From Urinicoccus timonensis (GTDB taxonomy: Bacteria > Bacillota > Clostridia > Tissierellales > Peptoniphilaceae): a stretch of DNA of 64,000 bases. The position numbers and the translations under genes are program-made. Position 1 is the stretch's first letter. Every line of letters starts with the position of its first letter. The notes beneath the pieces were generated by a model that worked only from the letters and a program-made list of their open reading frames with translations, made no database searches and was not told the DNA's origin. Of this stretch, positions 7,708-14,300 are shown one piece after another. Location of the stretch: assembly GCF_900232945.1 (NCBI RefSeq), contig NZ_OCTU01000002.1, positions 199,689 to 263,688 of the forward strand, given 5' to 3'.

Positions 7708-10080
7708 ATGAACAAGAAATTTCTTTCACTAGTACTAGCACTAGTCATGGTACTAGGAACTTTCGGTTCTGTCTTTGCTGAAACTAAGGCTCCAGAAGCT
7801 AAAGATGCTAAAAAATCTGAAGTTAAAGTTCCAGAAAAGAAAGACACCAACGAGAAAGTTCAATGGCTTAAAGACAACGAAATCGTTGTTGGCCGTACAG
7901 TAAACAAGGATGACAAGAACGCTGATTTAGCACTTGACAAAAACATCCAAAGAGCAGAAGTTACAAAACTTCTTATCTACGCTATTGGACAACAAGACCT
8001 AGCAAAACGTCTTGACGGAGTTTATGCTCCCTACAAAGATGTTCCAAGCAACCACTGGGCTAACGGCCTAATTGCTGCTGGTTCTACTGTAGCTAGTCCT
8101 GCTAACGCACTTCCATTCTTACACGGTGTTGGACACAACATGTTCGAACCAGAAAGACAAGTACGTTACGACGAATTAGCTAAAATGTTAGTTGTTCTAG
8201 TTAAAGAAGACTTAACTAAAGCTGGTCTTGAAGCTGCTAAATGGCCAACAGACTGGATGAACTGGGCTGCTAAATTAGGTATCTTCGACGGAATCAAAAC
8301 TCCAGTTGACGGATCCAAATACGCTGTTCGTGAAGACGCATTTGTAATGCTTTACAACGCTCTTTACAAAATTGGTGGACTTCGCAACCTTCCAGCAGGC
8401 GAAACAATGGGTATCATCTCTGATGCAACTGCTAACAAGATTGTATTAAACCAAGGCGACTTCAAGAAGGAATTCACAGTATCCTACAACACTAACTTTG
8501 TTCCAGGAAACTATGATGGAAAAAGAGAAGCTAAAGAAGCAATTAAATGGAACAAATTAGCTGAAGATGGCGAATACTTCATTGGTTCCTTAGTTCGCGT
8601 TATTGCTGACGAAAAAGGAAATGTTTCCCACATCGTTCAATTAGGTAACCCAGAAAAATTAGCTTTACCTAGCCAAGGGTGGGTAGCTGTAGCTGATAAA
8701 CAAGTTTCAGCTAAAGAAAATGTAGTAGTTGGTGAAGGCTTAAAGACAATTACAGTTGCTGGAACACCAATCAAAACAATTGATGCAACTCGTTACTTTG
8801 TAGCTGACTACAAAAACAACCAATTAACAGAAGTTAAAGACAAAGATGCTGCATTAAAATTATTTAACTCCAACAGAGACTTTAACAAAGTTGAAAAAGT
8901 ATATGTAGGTTATGACCAACTTAAGAACTCTAAGATTAATGAAGCAAAAGTTGTTGTATTCAACAAAGTTGACAAAGATAACAACGATTCTACTTTAATC
9001 CGTGTAACCACAGCTCCAACCAACAACTACAAAGTTTACGGTAAAATGTCTGGTTACAACGTAACAGAAACTAAAGGTTACGATGTAAAGGGATACAAAG
9101 ATAGCTTCCCAATCAACTATGAAAACATCCAACAATATGACGTTGTTGAACTTTATAGTGATTATGCACACAGACTTATCGACTATGATAAGGATCCAGT
9201 TTACGAAATAGCTGCAGTAAACAAGGAAGAAATCAAAGACGTTAAGAAAGTTAACGGACGTAAGATTGAATTAACCTTAAAAGACATCAACAAAGACACT
9301 AAAGATGTTGATATCGTAGCTGATGCTGACCTATTCTTCGGTTCTGAAATCGAAAAAGGTATGAAAGTTCAAGTACAATGGACTGATAAAACTGAAAAAG
9401 CAGTTGATATCGTATCTGTAGTACCTGTAACTACTCCATTAAAGGGTGCTTTAAAAGATGCTACTCCATACAACCAAGTAGAAGGTATTGTAACAGTTAA
9501 GGAAGCATTAGAATCTGGACAATTTAAAGCTCGTATTACTATCACAGATGAAGATGGTGTAAAACACGGACCTTATCTTGTAGATACTAACGTTACTGTT
9601 GAAAAAGGTGACAAAGTTAAGATTCTAGAATTTGAAGGACCTAACCAATATCACAAATTACCATTAGCTACAAAAGTTGAAGTAGTACTTGAAAAAGCAA
9701 AAGTAACTAAAGGTATCGAAGATGTAAATAAGCTTTCTAATCTAACTGAAGATCAAAAGAAAGGTTTTGTTGACAGACTAAACAAAGCTGAAGATAACGA
9801 TGAAGTTGCTAAGATTGAAAAAGAAGCTAAAGCCAAAGACGCTTTAGAAGCTGCTGCAAAAACAATTGACAACGCTAAAGGCTTAGGTGTTGCAAAACCA
9901 GCAACTGCTGAAAAAGTTAGGGATGCTGTTAAACCTTTAGTTACTTCAGTTAATGTAGCAAGAGTTGAATCAAAACCAGATTCCAAAAACCCAACTTCTT
10001 ATGACATCACTTTAGAAAAAGATGGTCAAACAAGAGTTGTAAAAGTTGAGCTTGCAAAAGCAGAAGCTGCTGCTAAATAA
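7708..10080 (+). CDS. S-layer homology (SLH) domain cell-surface protein with GA-like module
   Basis: 790 residues, exported. The signal peptide is residues 1-24 (KKFLSLVLALVMVLGTFGSVFA). SLH-like repeats fill about residues 45-220; the clearest is YKDVPSNHWANGLIAAG near residue 110, and the first is degenerate. SLH domains bind pyruvylated wall polymers. The middle 400 residues are beta-rich and not recognised. Residues about 668-712 (LSNLTEDQKKGFVDRLNKAE followed by EVAKIEKEAKAKD) resemble GA/FIVAR three-helix modules, some of which bind albumin. Codons end in T and A far more than in clpC-radA, as in highly expressed surface proteins. AAGGAGGTC precedes the ATG. Probably a major envelope protein (inference). 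Confidence 0.85.
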   Translation: MNKKFLSLVLALVMVLGTFGSVFAETKAPEAKDAKKSEVKVPEKKDTNEKVQWLKDNEIVVGRTVNKDDKNADLALDKNIQRAEVTKLLIYAIGQQDLAKRLDGVYAPYKDVPSNHWANGLIAAGSTVASPANALPFLHGVGHNMFEPERQVRYDELAKMLVVLVKEDLTKAGLEAAKWPTDWMNWAAKLGIFDGIKTPVDGSKYAVREDAFVMLYNALYKIGGLRNLPAGETMGIISDATANKIVLNQGDFKKEFTVSYNTNFVPGNYDGKREAKEAIKWNKLAEDGEYFIGSLVRVIADEKGNVSHIVQLGNPEKLALPSQGWVAVADKQVSAKENVVVGEGLKTITVAGTPIKTIDATRYFVADYKNNQLTEVKDKDAALKLFNSNRDFNKVEKVYVGYDQLKNSKINEAKVVVFNKVDKDNNDSTLIRVTTAPTNNYKVYGKMSGYNVTETKGYDVKGYKDSFPINYENIQQYDVVELYSDYAHRLIDYDKDPVYEIAAVNKEEIKDVKKVNGRKIELTLKDINKDTKDVDIVADADLFFGSEIEKGMKVQVQWTDKTEKAVDIVSVVPVTTPLKGALKDATPYNQVEGIVTVKEALESGQFKARITITDEDGVKHGPYLVDTNVTVEKGDKVKILEFEGPNQYHKLPLATKVEVVLEKAKVTKGIEDVNKLSNLTEDQKKGFVDRLNKAEDNDEVAKIEKEAKAKDALEAAAKTIDNAKGLGVAKPATAEKVRDAVKPLVTSVNVARVESKPDSKNPTSYDITLEKDGQTRVVKVELAKAEAAAK

Positions 10081-10098
10081 GACATCGTCTTACAAATA

Positions 10099-10127
10099 AA
10101 AAAAGAAGCCCTCGGGCTTCTTTTTTT
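10099..10127 (+). terminator. Intrinsic terminator of the SLH gene
   Basis: AAGAAGCCC pairs with GGGCTTCTT around a two-base loop and is followed by a T-run. Confidence 0.9.
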
Positions 10128-10161
10128 GTACTTATTTTTATGATCTGAGAAGGAGAAGGAT

Positions 10162-10401
10162 ATGAATACCTAGTTACAAGCCTTGGTTACCCTCTTTTCC
10201 GCTTGGACCCTAGGGGCCTGGCAAATCGAAAAGACCAGAGACCAAGAAAGGGAGTTTTATATTTTAAAAGAAAATAAAGCCTTGGTCCGAGAATGGCAGG
10301 AAGACCTTAGGAAAATAGATGGGCTTTTGGGTGTGGATTTTAACCAAGCCCTTCAAGCCTTGGCTTCCTTTATTGATAAAACCTTTCTCGAGACCCCATG
10401 A
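10162..10401 (+). pseudogene. Small membrane-associated ORF interrupted by an early in-frame TAG
   Basis: AAGGAG is well placed before the ATG at 10162, but codon four is TAG (10171-10173). The frame then stays open for 76 codons: LQALVTLFSAWTLGAWQIEK, then a charged helix. If read through, the product would be about 79 residues with one N-terminal hydrophobic segment and a coiled-coil-like tail, a layout seen in YvrJ and holin-like proteins. A TTG at 10183 could restart it but has no SD. Either a nonsense mutation, a sequencing error or restart; function unknown. Confidence 0.4.
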
Positions 10402-10423
10402 TATTTAATGAAGATGACAAAAA

Positions 10424-10681
10424 ATGTATCCCAGCCCTAGAGATAAGGAAAAAATAAGTCATATTTTGAGAGTCATGGCTTGTAACGGCTGCATCATTTC
10501 CAGTGGCCAGGCAAAGAAGACCGCTTCTCAGGTAAAAATTTCTCAAAAAGGCCAAACTGAAATCATCATGTCCTTTTATGACCTAATGGAAACAACCTAT
10601 CTTTTAGATTCCTATATCCAAGATCGTTTAAGCAATGAAAAAAACCTTTGGGAAAAATATAGAAAAATAGTTGAAAAATAA
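10424..10681 (+). CDS. Hypothetical protein
   Basis: 85 residues, family not recognised. It is charged and mostly helical, with a MACNGCIIS segment near residues 18-26 and no membrane segment. The only usable start is the ATG at 10424, since an in-frame TGA lies nine bases upstream; its SD is weak. It follows the interrupted ORF by 22 bases and may belong to the same transcript. An R1 repeat begins 29 bases after the stop. Confidence 0.4.
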   Translation: MYPSPRDKEKISHILRVMACNGCIISSGQAKKTASQVKISQKGQTEIIMSFYDLMETTYLLDSYIQDRLSNEKNLWEKYRKIVEK

Positions 10682-10709
10682 AATAGATAGATGATGTCGG
10701 AATGGTCTT

Positions 10710-10840
10710 GTAGGGGCGGCCCTGTGCCGCCCTTATAACAATTCAGGGTATGTAAATACAGGGGAAAATGGTAAATAAAATAACCCCCTAAAATATATAA
10801 ATTCGGGTTTGCAACACGGGCGACACAGGGTCGCCCCTAC
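10710..10840. repeat. Paired R1 unit (right-facing and left-facing hairpins), 131 bp
   Basis: A right-facing R1 hairpin (10710-10733) and a left-facing one (10817-10840) flank an 83-base spacer that begins with TTATAACAATTCAGG. The 107-base start-to-start distance is the same in the units at 2829/2936 and 11926/12033. The two ends are inverse copies ending in GTAG/CTAC, like a bacterial interspersed mosaic element. Confidence 0.75.
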
Positions 10841-10989
10841 AATGGGGGTATCGGATGATAAAATTTAATCCCAATATTTATAAATTTGGGGTTGTGGATA
10901 GGTCATGAACAGGCCAACTCCTACAAAAATTCCCTCTTTATCTCCATTTATGATAAACTAAACTTAATAAATAATCACAAGGAGGCAAT
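10841..10989. repeat. Repeat remnant upstream of the RAYT gene
   Basis: A partial R4/R1 junction, GGATAGGTCATGAACAGGCC followed by AACTCCTAC, is left at about 10898-10923. The 60 bases before the RAYT start codon are AT-rich and carry the AAGGAGG site. No clear promoter was found. Confidence 0.5.
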
Positions 10990-11469
10990 ATGGACCACCA
11001 TCGCAAGGATCTTCGTCTAAAAAACTATGACTACCGTTGGAACGGGGCTTATTTTATTACCATAACATGCCAGGGCCGGGAGCCTTTTTTTGCTTATAGC
11101 CCTCCTGTCCAGGAAATCTTTCAATTCGCCTTTGCATCCATTGAAAAGAAATACCCCTATTGCCAAGTCTTGGAAAAAGTGATTATGCCCGACCATCTTC
11201 ATTTTATTTTACTCTTCTCTGGAGATGATTCCTTGGAAGAAAGGAAGTCTTTGTCCACTATTATCCAAGAATTTAAGAGTCTGGTAACCAGGGCCTTTAT
11301 AGAAAAAGTAAAGGCTGGCCAGCTGCCTGCCTTCCATGAAAAGATATGGCAAAAAGGCTTTTATGAACACGTCATTCGGGGCGAAGAAGAAGTCTACCAG
11401 GTCCGGAAGTATATCCAGGAAAACCCCTTGAAATTGGCCCTGCTGCAAGAGGAATGGAAGAAGAAGTAA
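10990..11469 (+). CDS. REP-associated tyrosine transposase (RAYT, Y1/IS200-like HUH nuclease)
   Basis: 159 residues, in the RAYT size range. The N-terminus RLKNYDYRWNGAYFITITC is the family beta-strand with NGAYFITI. The HUH metal-binding motif is PDHLHFIL (residues 60-67; usual form MPNHxH). The catalytic tyrosine is probably in QKGFYEHVIRGEEE near residue 122, followed by the family tail YIQENPLKLAL. These enzymes cut single-stranded REP hairpins next to a GTAG-type tetranucleotide (established knowledge). Around 30 GTAG-footed hairpins surround this gene within the window, so they are its likely substrates. It is not flanked by IS200-type ends, as expected for a domesticated single-copy RAYT. 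AAGGAGGC precedes the ATG. Confidence 0.88.
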   Translation: MDHHRKDLRLKNYDYRWNGAYFITITCQGREPFFAYSPPVQEIFQFAFASIEKKYPYCQVLEKVIMPDHLHFILLFSGDDSLEERKSLSTIIQEFKSLVTRAFIEKVKAGQLPAFHEKIWQKGFYEHVIRGEEEVYQVRKYIQENPLKLALLQEEWKKK

Positions 11470-11634
11470 GGTTTGGGGAGGGCCCTAGCCCGAAACCTTT
11501 GGTTTGGTAATGTAGGGGCGGCCCCGTGCCGCCCTTTTACAATCCCGAATCTATTTATATAGGGTAAACTTATATTTATATTATTCCCAATACCAACATA
11601 TTTCCCTTTATTCCAGGAGGGGCCTAGGGGCTAT

Positions 11635-11734
11635 ACTGTCGATTTCTACCAATCGACCTTCGTTACACTCGGTCTCTTGGGAAATCTTAGTATCTGACCT
11701 TCTATAACTCGCTTTGCTCGTTAAGATAGGTCAT
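11635..11734 (+). mobile_element. R4 element inside an R3 palindrome (filled site)
   Basis: 100 bp from ACTGTCGATTTCTACC to AAGATAGGTCAT. It splits GGCCTAGGGGC from GCCCCTTGCCCC, which are adjacent in the uninterrupted R3 copy near 6085-6130. Same ends and same point of insertion as the inverted copy at 3263-3362, so the two are either independent insertions at one hotspot or copies of one filled composite. Confidence 0.6.
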
Positions 11735-11925
11735 AATTTTGCCCCTTGCCCCTCCTAAGACCTCCCCTTCCACCCTACCTTACTTGATGTAAGAAAAAAT
11801 CGACAAGCCTAAAAATTCAAAACTCGCTTCGCTCAAACATTGAATTTTTTTAACGGCTCATCGAATTTTTCTTTTAATTTAAATAACCGGATCGGTACAT
11901 TCTAGGGTGATGAGGGAATAGCCAT

Positions 11926-12056
11926 GTAGGGGCGGCCCTGTGCCGCCCCTATAACAATTCAGAATATGTAAATATAGGGGAAAATGGTAAATAAAATGAA
12001 CCCCCAAAATATATACATCCGGGTTCGCAACACGGGCGACACAGGCCAGCCCCTAC
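11926..12056. repeat. Paired R1 unit with chimeric right hairpin, 131 bp
   Basis: Same 107-base spacing as the other units. The left-facing hairpin at 12033-12056 starts CGGGCGACACAGG but ends GGCCAGCCCCTAC, so its arms (GGGCGAC and GCCAGCCC) belong to different subtypes and cannot pair fully. Confidence 0.7.
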
Positions 12057-12145
12057 AGACCATCAAGTTACGGAACCCAATAATGAATGAGAAAACCATA
12101 TAATAGAAATATATCCCCATACCCACAAACCATATATACAAAAAC

Positions 12146-12176
12146 GCCCTTGACCAACTGGCCAAGGGCTTTTTCT
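12146..12176 (-). terminator. Intrinsic terminator of the YvrJ/DUF2922/DUF1659 operon
   Basis: GCCCTTG and CAAGGGC pair around a partly paired TGGCCA/TGG centre. T-runs lie on both sides, so it may work in both directions. It begins five bases after the yvrJ-like stop codon. Confidence 0.75.
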
Positions 12177-12180
12177 TTTC

Positions 12181-12324
12181 TTATTCTAATCGTTCGATGG
12201 CTGCCATCAACCGAGCCAGGGTTTCATTGAGTTCTTCCATTTTGGACTCCATTCTCAAGAGCATAAAGGAAGCGACGACAATGGGAAAGCCCATGTTGGC
12301 GATGGAGGATAGGATGTCTTCCAT
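12181..12324 (-). CDS. YvrJ family protein
   Basis: 47 residues, shorter than the usual ORF cut-off. The N-terminal hydrophobic segment ILSSIANMGFPIVVASFMLL (residues 4-23), with the GFPIVV signature, is followed by a charged helix RMESKMEELNETLARL. YvrJ proteins are small, single-span and similar in layout to BhlA/UviB holin-like proteins; the molecular function is not established. In Bacillus subtilis yvrJ lies beside a sigma factor (SigO) locus. Here it ends a three-gene minus-strand set with DUF2922 and DUF1659, a known trio, and a sigma factor lies 2 kb away. Confidence 0.8.
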   Translation of the reverse strand: MEDILSSIANMGFPIVVASFMLLRMESKMEELNETLARLMAAIERLE

Positions 12325-12337
12325 AGGCTAGGCCTCT

Positions 12338-12550
12338 TTAAAACAAGGGGGTTACCTTGGTTTCGATGACCTTGGCGGAGATTTTTTCTGTGATGGTGTC
12401 GCTTTTACCGAAGATTTTTTCCTTAACCAGGTCGTCCATGACTCCGGCTACGGTGGTGGAATCTAGGCTGTTTTTGACTCCTCTGACTCGCAGGGTGAAG
12501 TTTTTATCGGCCAGGGTTTTAAAGCTGCATTCTAATTGGTAGTTGTTCAT
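12338..12550 (-). CDS. DUF2922 family protein
   Basis: 70 residues. The pattern ADKNFTLRVRGVKNSLDSTT, then VMDDLVKEKIFGK and a beta-rich end, fits DUF2922, a small cytosolic family of unknown role usually encoded between DUF1659 and YvrJ genes. A GGAGG site lies before the ATG. It is 11 bases downstream of the DUF1659 gene and 13 bases upstream of the yvrJ-like gene, so the three are one operon. Confidence 0.8.
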   Translation of the reverse strand: MNNYQLECSFKTLADKNFTLRVRGVKNSLDSTTVAGVMDDLVKEKIFGKSDTITEKISAKVIETKVTPLF

Positions 12551-12561
12551 GGTTTACCTCC

Positions 12562-12780
12562 TTAGGCTTCTGTGTTTAGACGGACGGTTTCGATCTTGAG
12601 GATGCCCTTGCAGGGTTGGTCAAAGAGTTTGGCCAAGGATTGGGCTCCTCTTAAGAGGGCTTGGTCTTCAACTTCTTTGTTGACGTTGGAAAAGGACTTG
12701 GTCTTGAAACGGGGTTTTCCTTTTTCGTCGACTCCATTTTCGAGTTCTAAGCGTAGGGCGATGTTTTCTTTTGTTGCCAT
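12562..12780 (-). CDS. DUF1659 family protein
   Basis: 72 residues. LRLELENGVDEKGKPRFKTK followed by SFSNVNKEVEDQALL and AQSLAKLF matches DUF1659, a small protein of unknown role. It opens the three-gene operon; AAAGGAG lies nine bases before the ATG. Confidence 0.8.
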   Translation of the reverse strand: MATKENIALRLELENGVDEKGKPRFKTKSFSNVNKEVEDQALLRGAQSLAKLFDQPCKGILKIETVRLNTEA

Positions 12781-12846
12781 GGTTGGCTCCTTTCTTTTTC
12801 TTTCAACGGCTTACACTTTACATATGTTTTGGGGAGGGGTTTTCCC

Positions 12847-13347
12847 CTAGTCTTTTTGGAAAAAGTTTTTTTGGTAGTCGGCTAGGATTTTCTCAGCTAG
12901 GATTCCATTGTTGTAGGCTTTTTGGGCTGTGGACAGGCTACAGGCCAGGGGGACTTGGTAGTGGGGCAGGATAAAGCTGGCAGGAGGGACCAGGTCTTGG
13001 ATGGCCTGGTAGGCGATATAGCCGTAGCAGGGGTCCCGGGGGATTTTGGGTTTACGAACCTTGCAGGAGATGAAGATTTGCCCGGCCAGGTAGAGGGGGA
13101 GGGGGCCTGTCAGGCCTTTTTGCCGGAAGAAGGCTTTCAGGGCCCGGGGGTCTAGGAAGTAGACCTTGGCGAATTGGTCCATGAAGTGGGAGATGGGCAT
13201 GGGGAGGTTGAGGGATTGGCCGTCTTGGGTGTAGATTTTTGTCCCGTCGCCGGTTTGGTCTTGGTAGACGGGGAGGATGGTTTGGATGGTTTCGTAGTGG
13301 ATGGGGTGGGGGTGTTTGGTTTTTTGTGTGGTTTGTGGTTTTTGCAT
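12847..13347 (-). CDS. Hypothetical protein
   Basis: 166 residues, basic, no signal peptide or membrane segment. A short N-terminal tail is followed by VYQDQTGDGTKIYTQDGQSL, then FAKVYFLDPRALKAFFRQKG and a compact segment with KVRKPKIPRDPCYGYI. I do not recognise the family with certainty. The general layout (dosage-style strand, helix, strand with xRKP...GYI) recalls unassigned ComK-like or sigma-associated proteins of Clostridia, but this is weak. AAGGAGGC is well placed before the ATG. It is read away from the sigma factor gene; a 17-base R4 end (13360-13376) and an R1 hairpin lie directly upstream of its SD and must have displaced or formed its promoter. Confidence 0.6.
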   Translation of the reverse strand: MQKPQTTQKTKHPHPIHYETIQTILPVYQDQTGDGTKIYTQDGQSLNLPMPISHFMDQFAKVYFLDPRALKAFFRQKGLTGPLPLYLAGQIFISCKVRKPKIPRDPCYGYIAYQAIQDLVPPASFILPHYQVPLACSLSTAQKAYNNGILAEKILADYQKNFFQKD

Positions 13348-13359
13348 GTTGCCTCCTTA

Positions 13360-13985
13360 ATGACCTAACCCGATGAGTAGGGGCCTGCTTGTCAGGCCCG
13401 TATAGGGAATAAAAAGAATGAGGGAATAATATAAATAGGGATTCATCCCCATATAAACATAATCGGGAAGGAAAGAACGGGCTAGACGAGCTAGCCCCTA
13501 CGATTGGTTTTTCTGAATATTTATATTAGGACCTATATCTACAAATTCTGTTTATCAACACGGGCGATCACTGTCGATTTCTGCCAATCAGACTGCACTT
13601 CGTTTGTCTTCTTGGGAAATCTTAGTATCTGACCTACCAACGAAATCGAAGGTTTCGGATTAGGTCATGAATCAGGTCGCCCCTACAGACCATCCGGAAA
13701 TTTTTCCCGGATATGTGACGATTCGATAATTCTCATAAAAAGAAAAAATTGATAAGCCGTAGAAAAAATTCAATGTTTGAGCGAAGCGAGTTTTGAATTT
13801 TTAGGCTTGTCGATTTTTTCTTTCATCCAGTGCGTTAGGGTGAGAGGTAGGGGTTTGGGGAAGGATAGGGCGAATCAAGACGCCCTACTTCCTTCCCCAA
13901 TATATAGGGAAAAGAATGGATATAGGGGATATCATGGATAGAGGTGTATTCCCTATATTCACCTATTCTGTTTATCCATAGGGGC
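13360..13985. repeat. Intergenic repeat block 4
   Basis: About 620 bp without genes. It holds an R4 end fragment at 13360, a right-facing R1 hairpin at about 13377-13402, a left-facing R1 hairpin at 13478-13501, a left-facing R1 hairpin split by R4 (13561-13686), an R2-type inverted repeat at about 13738-13824 and an R3 inverted repeat at about 13832-13902. Confidence 0.85.
13570..13668 (+). mobile_element. R4 element inside a left-facing R1 hairpin (filled site)
   Basis: About 99 bp from ACTGTCGATTTCTGCC to GATTAGGTCAT, between CGGGCGATC and GGTCGCCCCTAC. The inner stem differs from the copy at 6878 (GAAATCGAAGGTTTC in place of the GAGCTTTGCTC type) while both ends are identical, so the hairpin arms vary and the ends are conserved. 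Confidence 0.6.
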
Positions 13986-14048
13986 ATGGGGAAACTCCCC
14001 AATCAATTCATCAAGCTGGCGAAGGCTTTATACATTTCAAAGAAAAAA

Positions 14049-14060
14049 GAACATACGTTC
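14049..14060. promoter_or_regulatory. LexA-like (SOS) box 1
   Basis: GAACATACGTTC, a perfect palindrome fitting the Gram-positive LexA consensus GAACRNRYGTTC. A TATAAT lies eight bases downstream (14068-14073). Confidence 0.55.
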
Positions 14061-14074
14061 TAATAAATATAATA

Positions 14075-14196
14075 CATCAATTTTTTCTTCCTTTCAAGAA
14101 TCTTTTCCAACTTCTCTTTTTGATCTAAGGGGAAATTTTTCCAATAAAAACCCAAGGGAATGTCCTGTAGTTTTGAAAACTACAGGGCTTTTTTTT
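14075..14196 (+). ncRNA. Candidate small RNA between a LexA-like box and a terminator
   Basis: The 120 bases after the TATAAT at 14068-14073 contain no start codon with an SD, yet end in a very strong intrinsic terminator (14164-14196). The body is pyrimidine-rich (TTTTTTCTTCCTTTC near 14091). This could be an SOS-controlled small RNA; alternatively it is the remains of a deleted gene that kept its promoter and terminator. Confidence 0.35.
14164..14196 (+). terminator. Intrinsic terminator without an upstream gene
   Basis: CCTGTAGTTTT pairs perfectly with AAAACTACAGG over 11 bp around one or two bases, followed by GC and eight T. It points along the plus strand, where no gene precedes it for more than 2.5 kb. 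Confidence 0.85.
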
Positions 14197-14239
14197 AAAG
14201 TACGGGGGCTTTTGGGGAAGAACAAGGGGGCAAGAAAAA

Positions 14240-14278
14240 GAACGTATGTTTTGCTTTTTATCTTTTTTCTCCTATACT
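14240..14278 (+). promoter_or_regulatory. Promoter of the sigma factor/amidase operon with LexA-like box 2
   Basis: GAACGTATGTTT (14240-14251) fits GAACRNRYGTTY and abuts a TTGCTT (14251-14256), 16-base spacer, TATACT (14273-14278) promoter. A repressor on this box would cover the -35. The SD and start codon follow within 25 bases. Confidence 0.5.
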
Positions 14279-14300
14279 GGTGGAGAAAGGAGGTGAATGT

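Larger units (their letters stand above)
11500..12135. repeat. Intergenic repeat block 3
   Basis: About 640 bp without genes. It has an R1 hairpin at 11512-11534, an R3 palindrome at about 11615-11785 split by R4, an R2-type inverted repeat in reverse orientation at about 11788-11876, and a paired R1 unit at 11926-12056. The left-facing hairpin of that unit has arms from two different R1 subtypes. Confidence 0.85.

Noticed and set aside
10990..11469. A complete IS200/IS605 insertion sequence
   Set aside because: The protein has RAYT features and no IS200-type left and right ends or tnpB/IscB gene were found next to it; the hairpins around it are dispersed over 18 kb.
12847..13347. Calling the 166-residue protein ComK
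   Set aside because: Only a vague likeness in layout was seen; no ComK signature could be shown.
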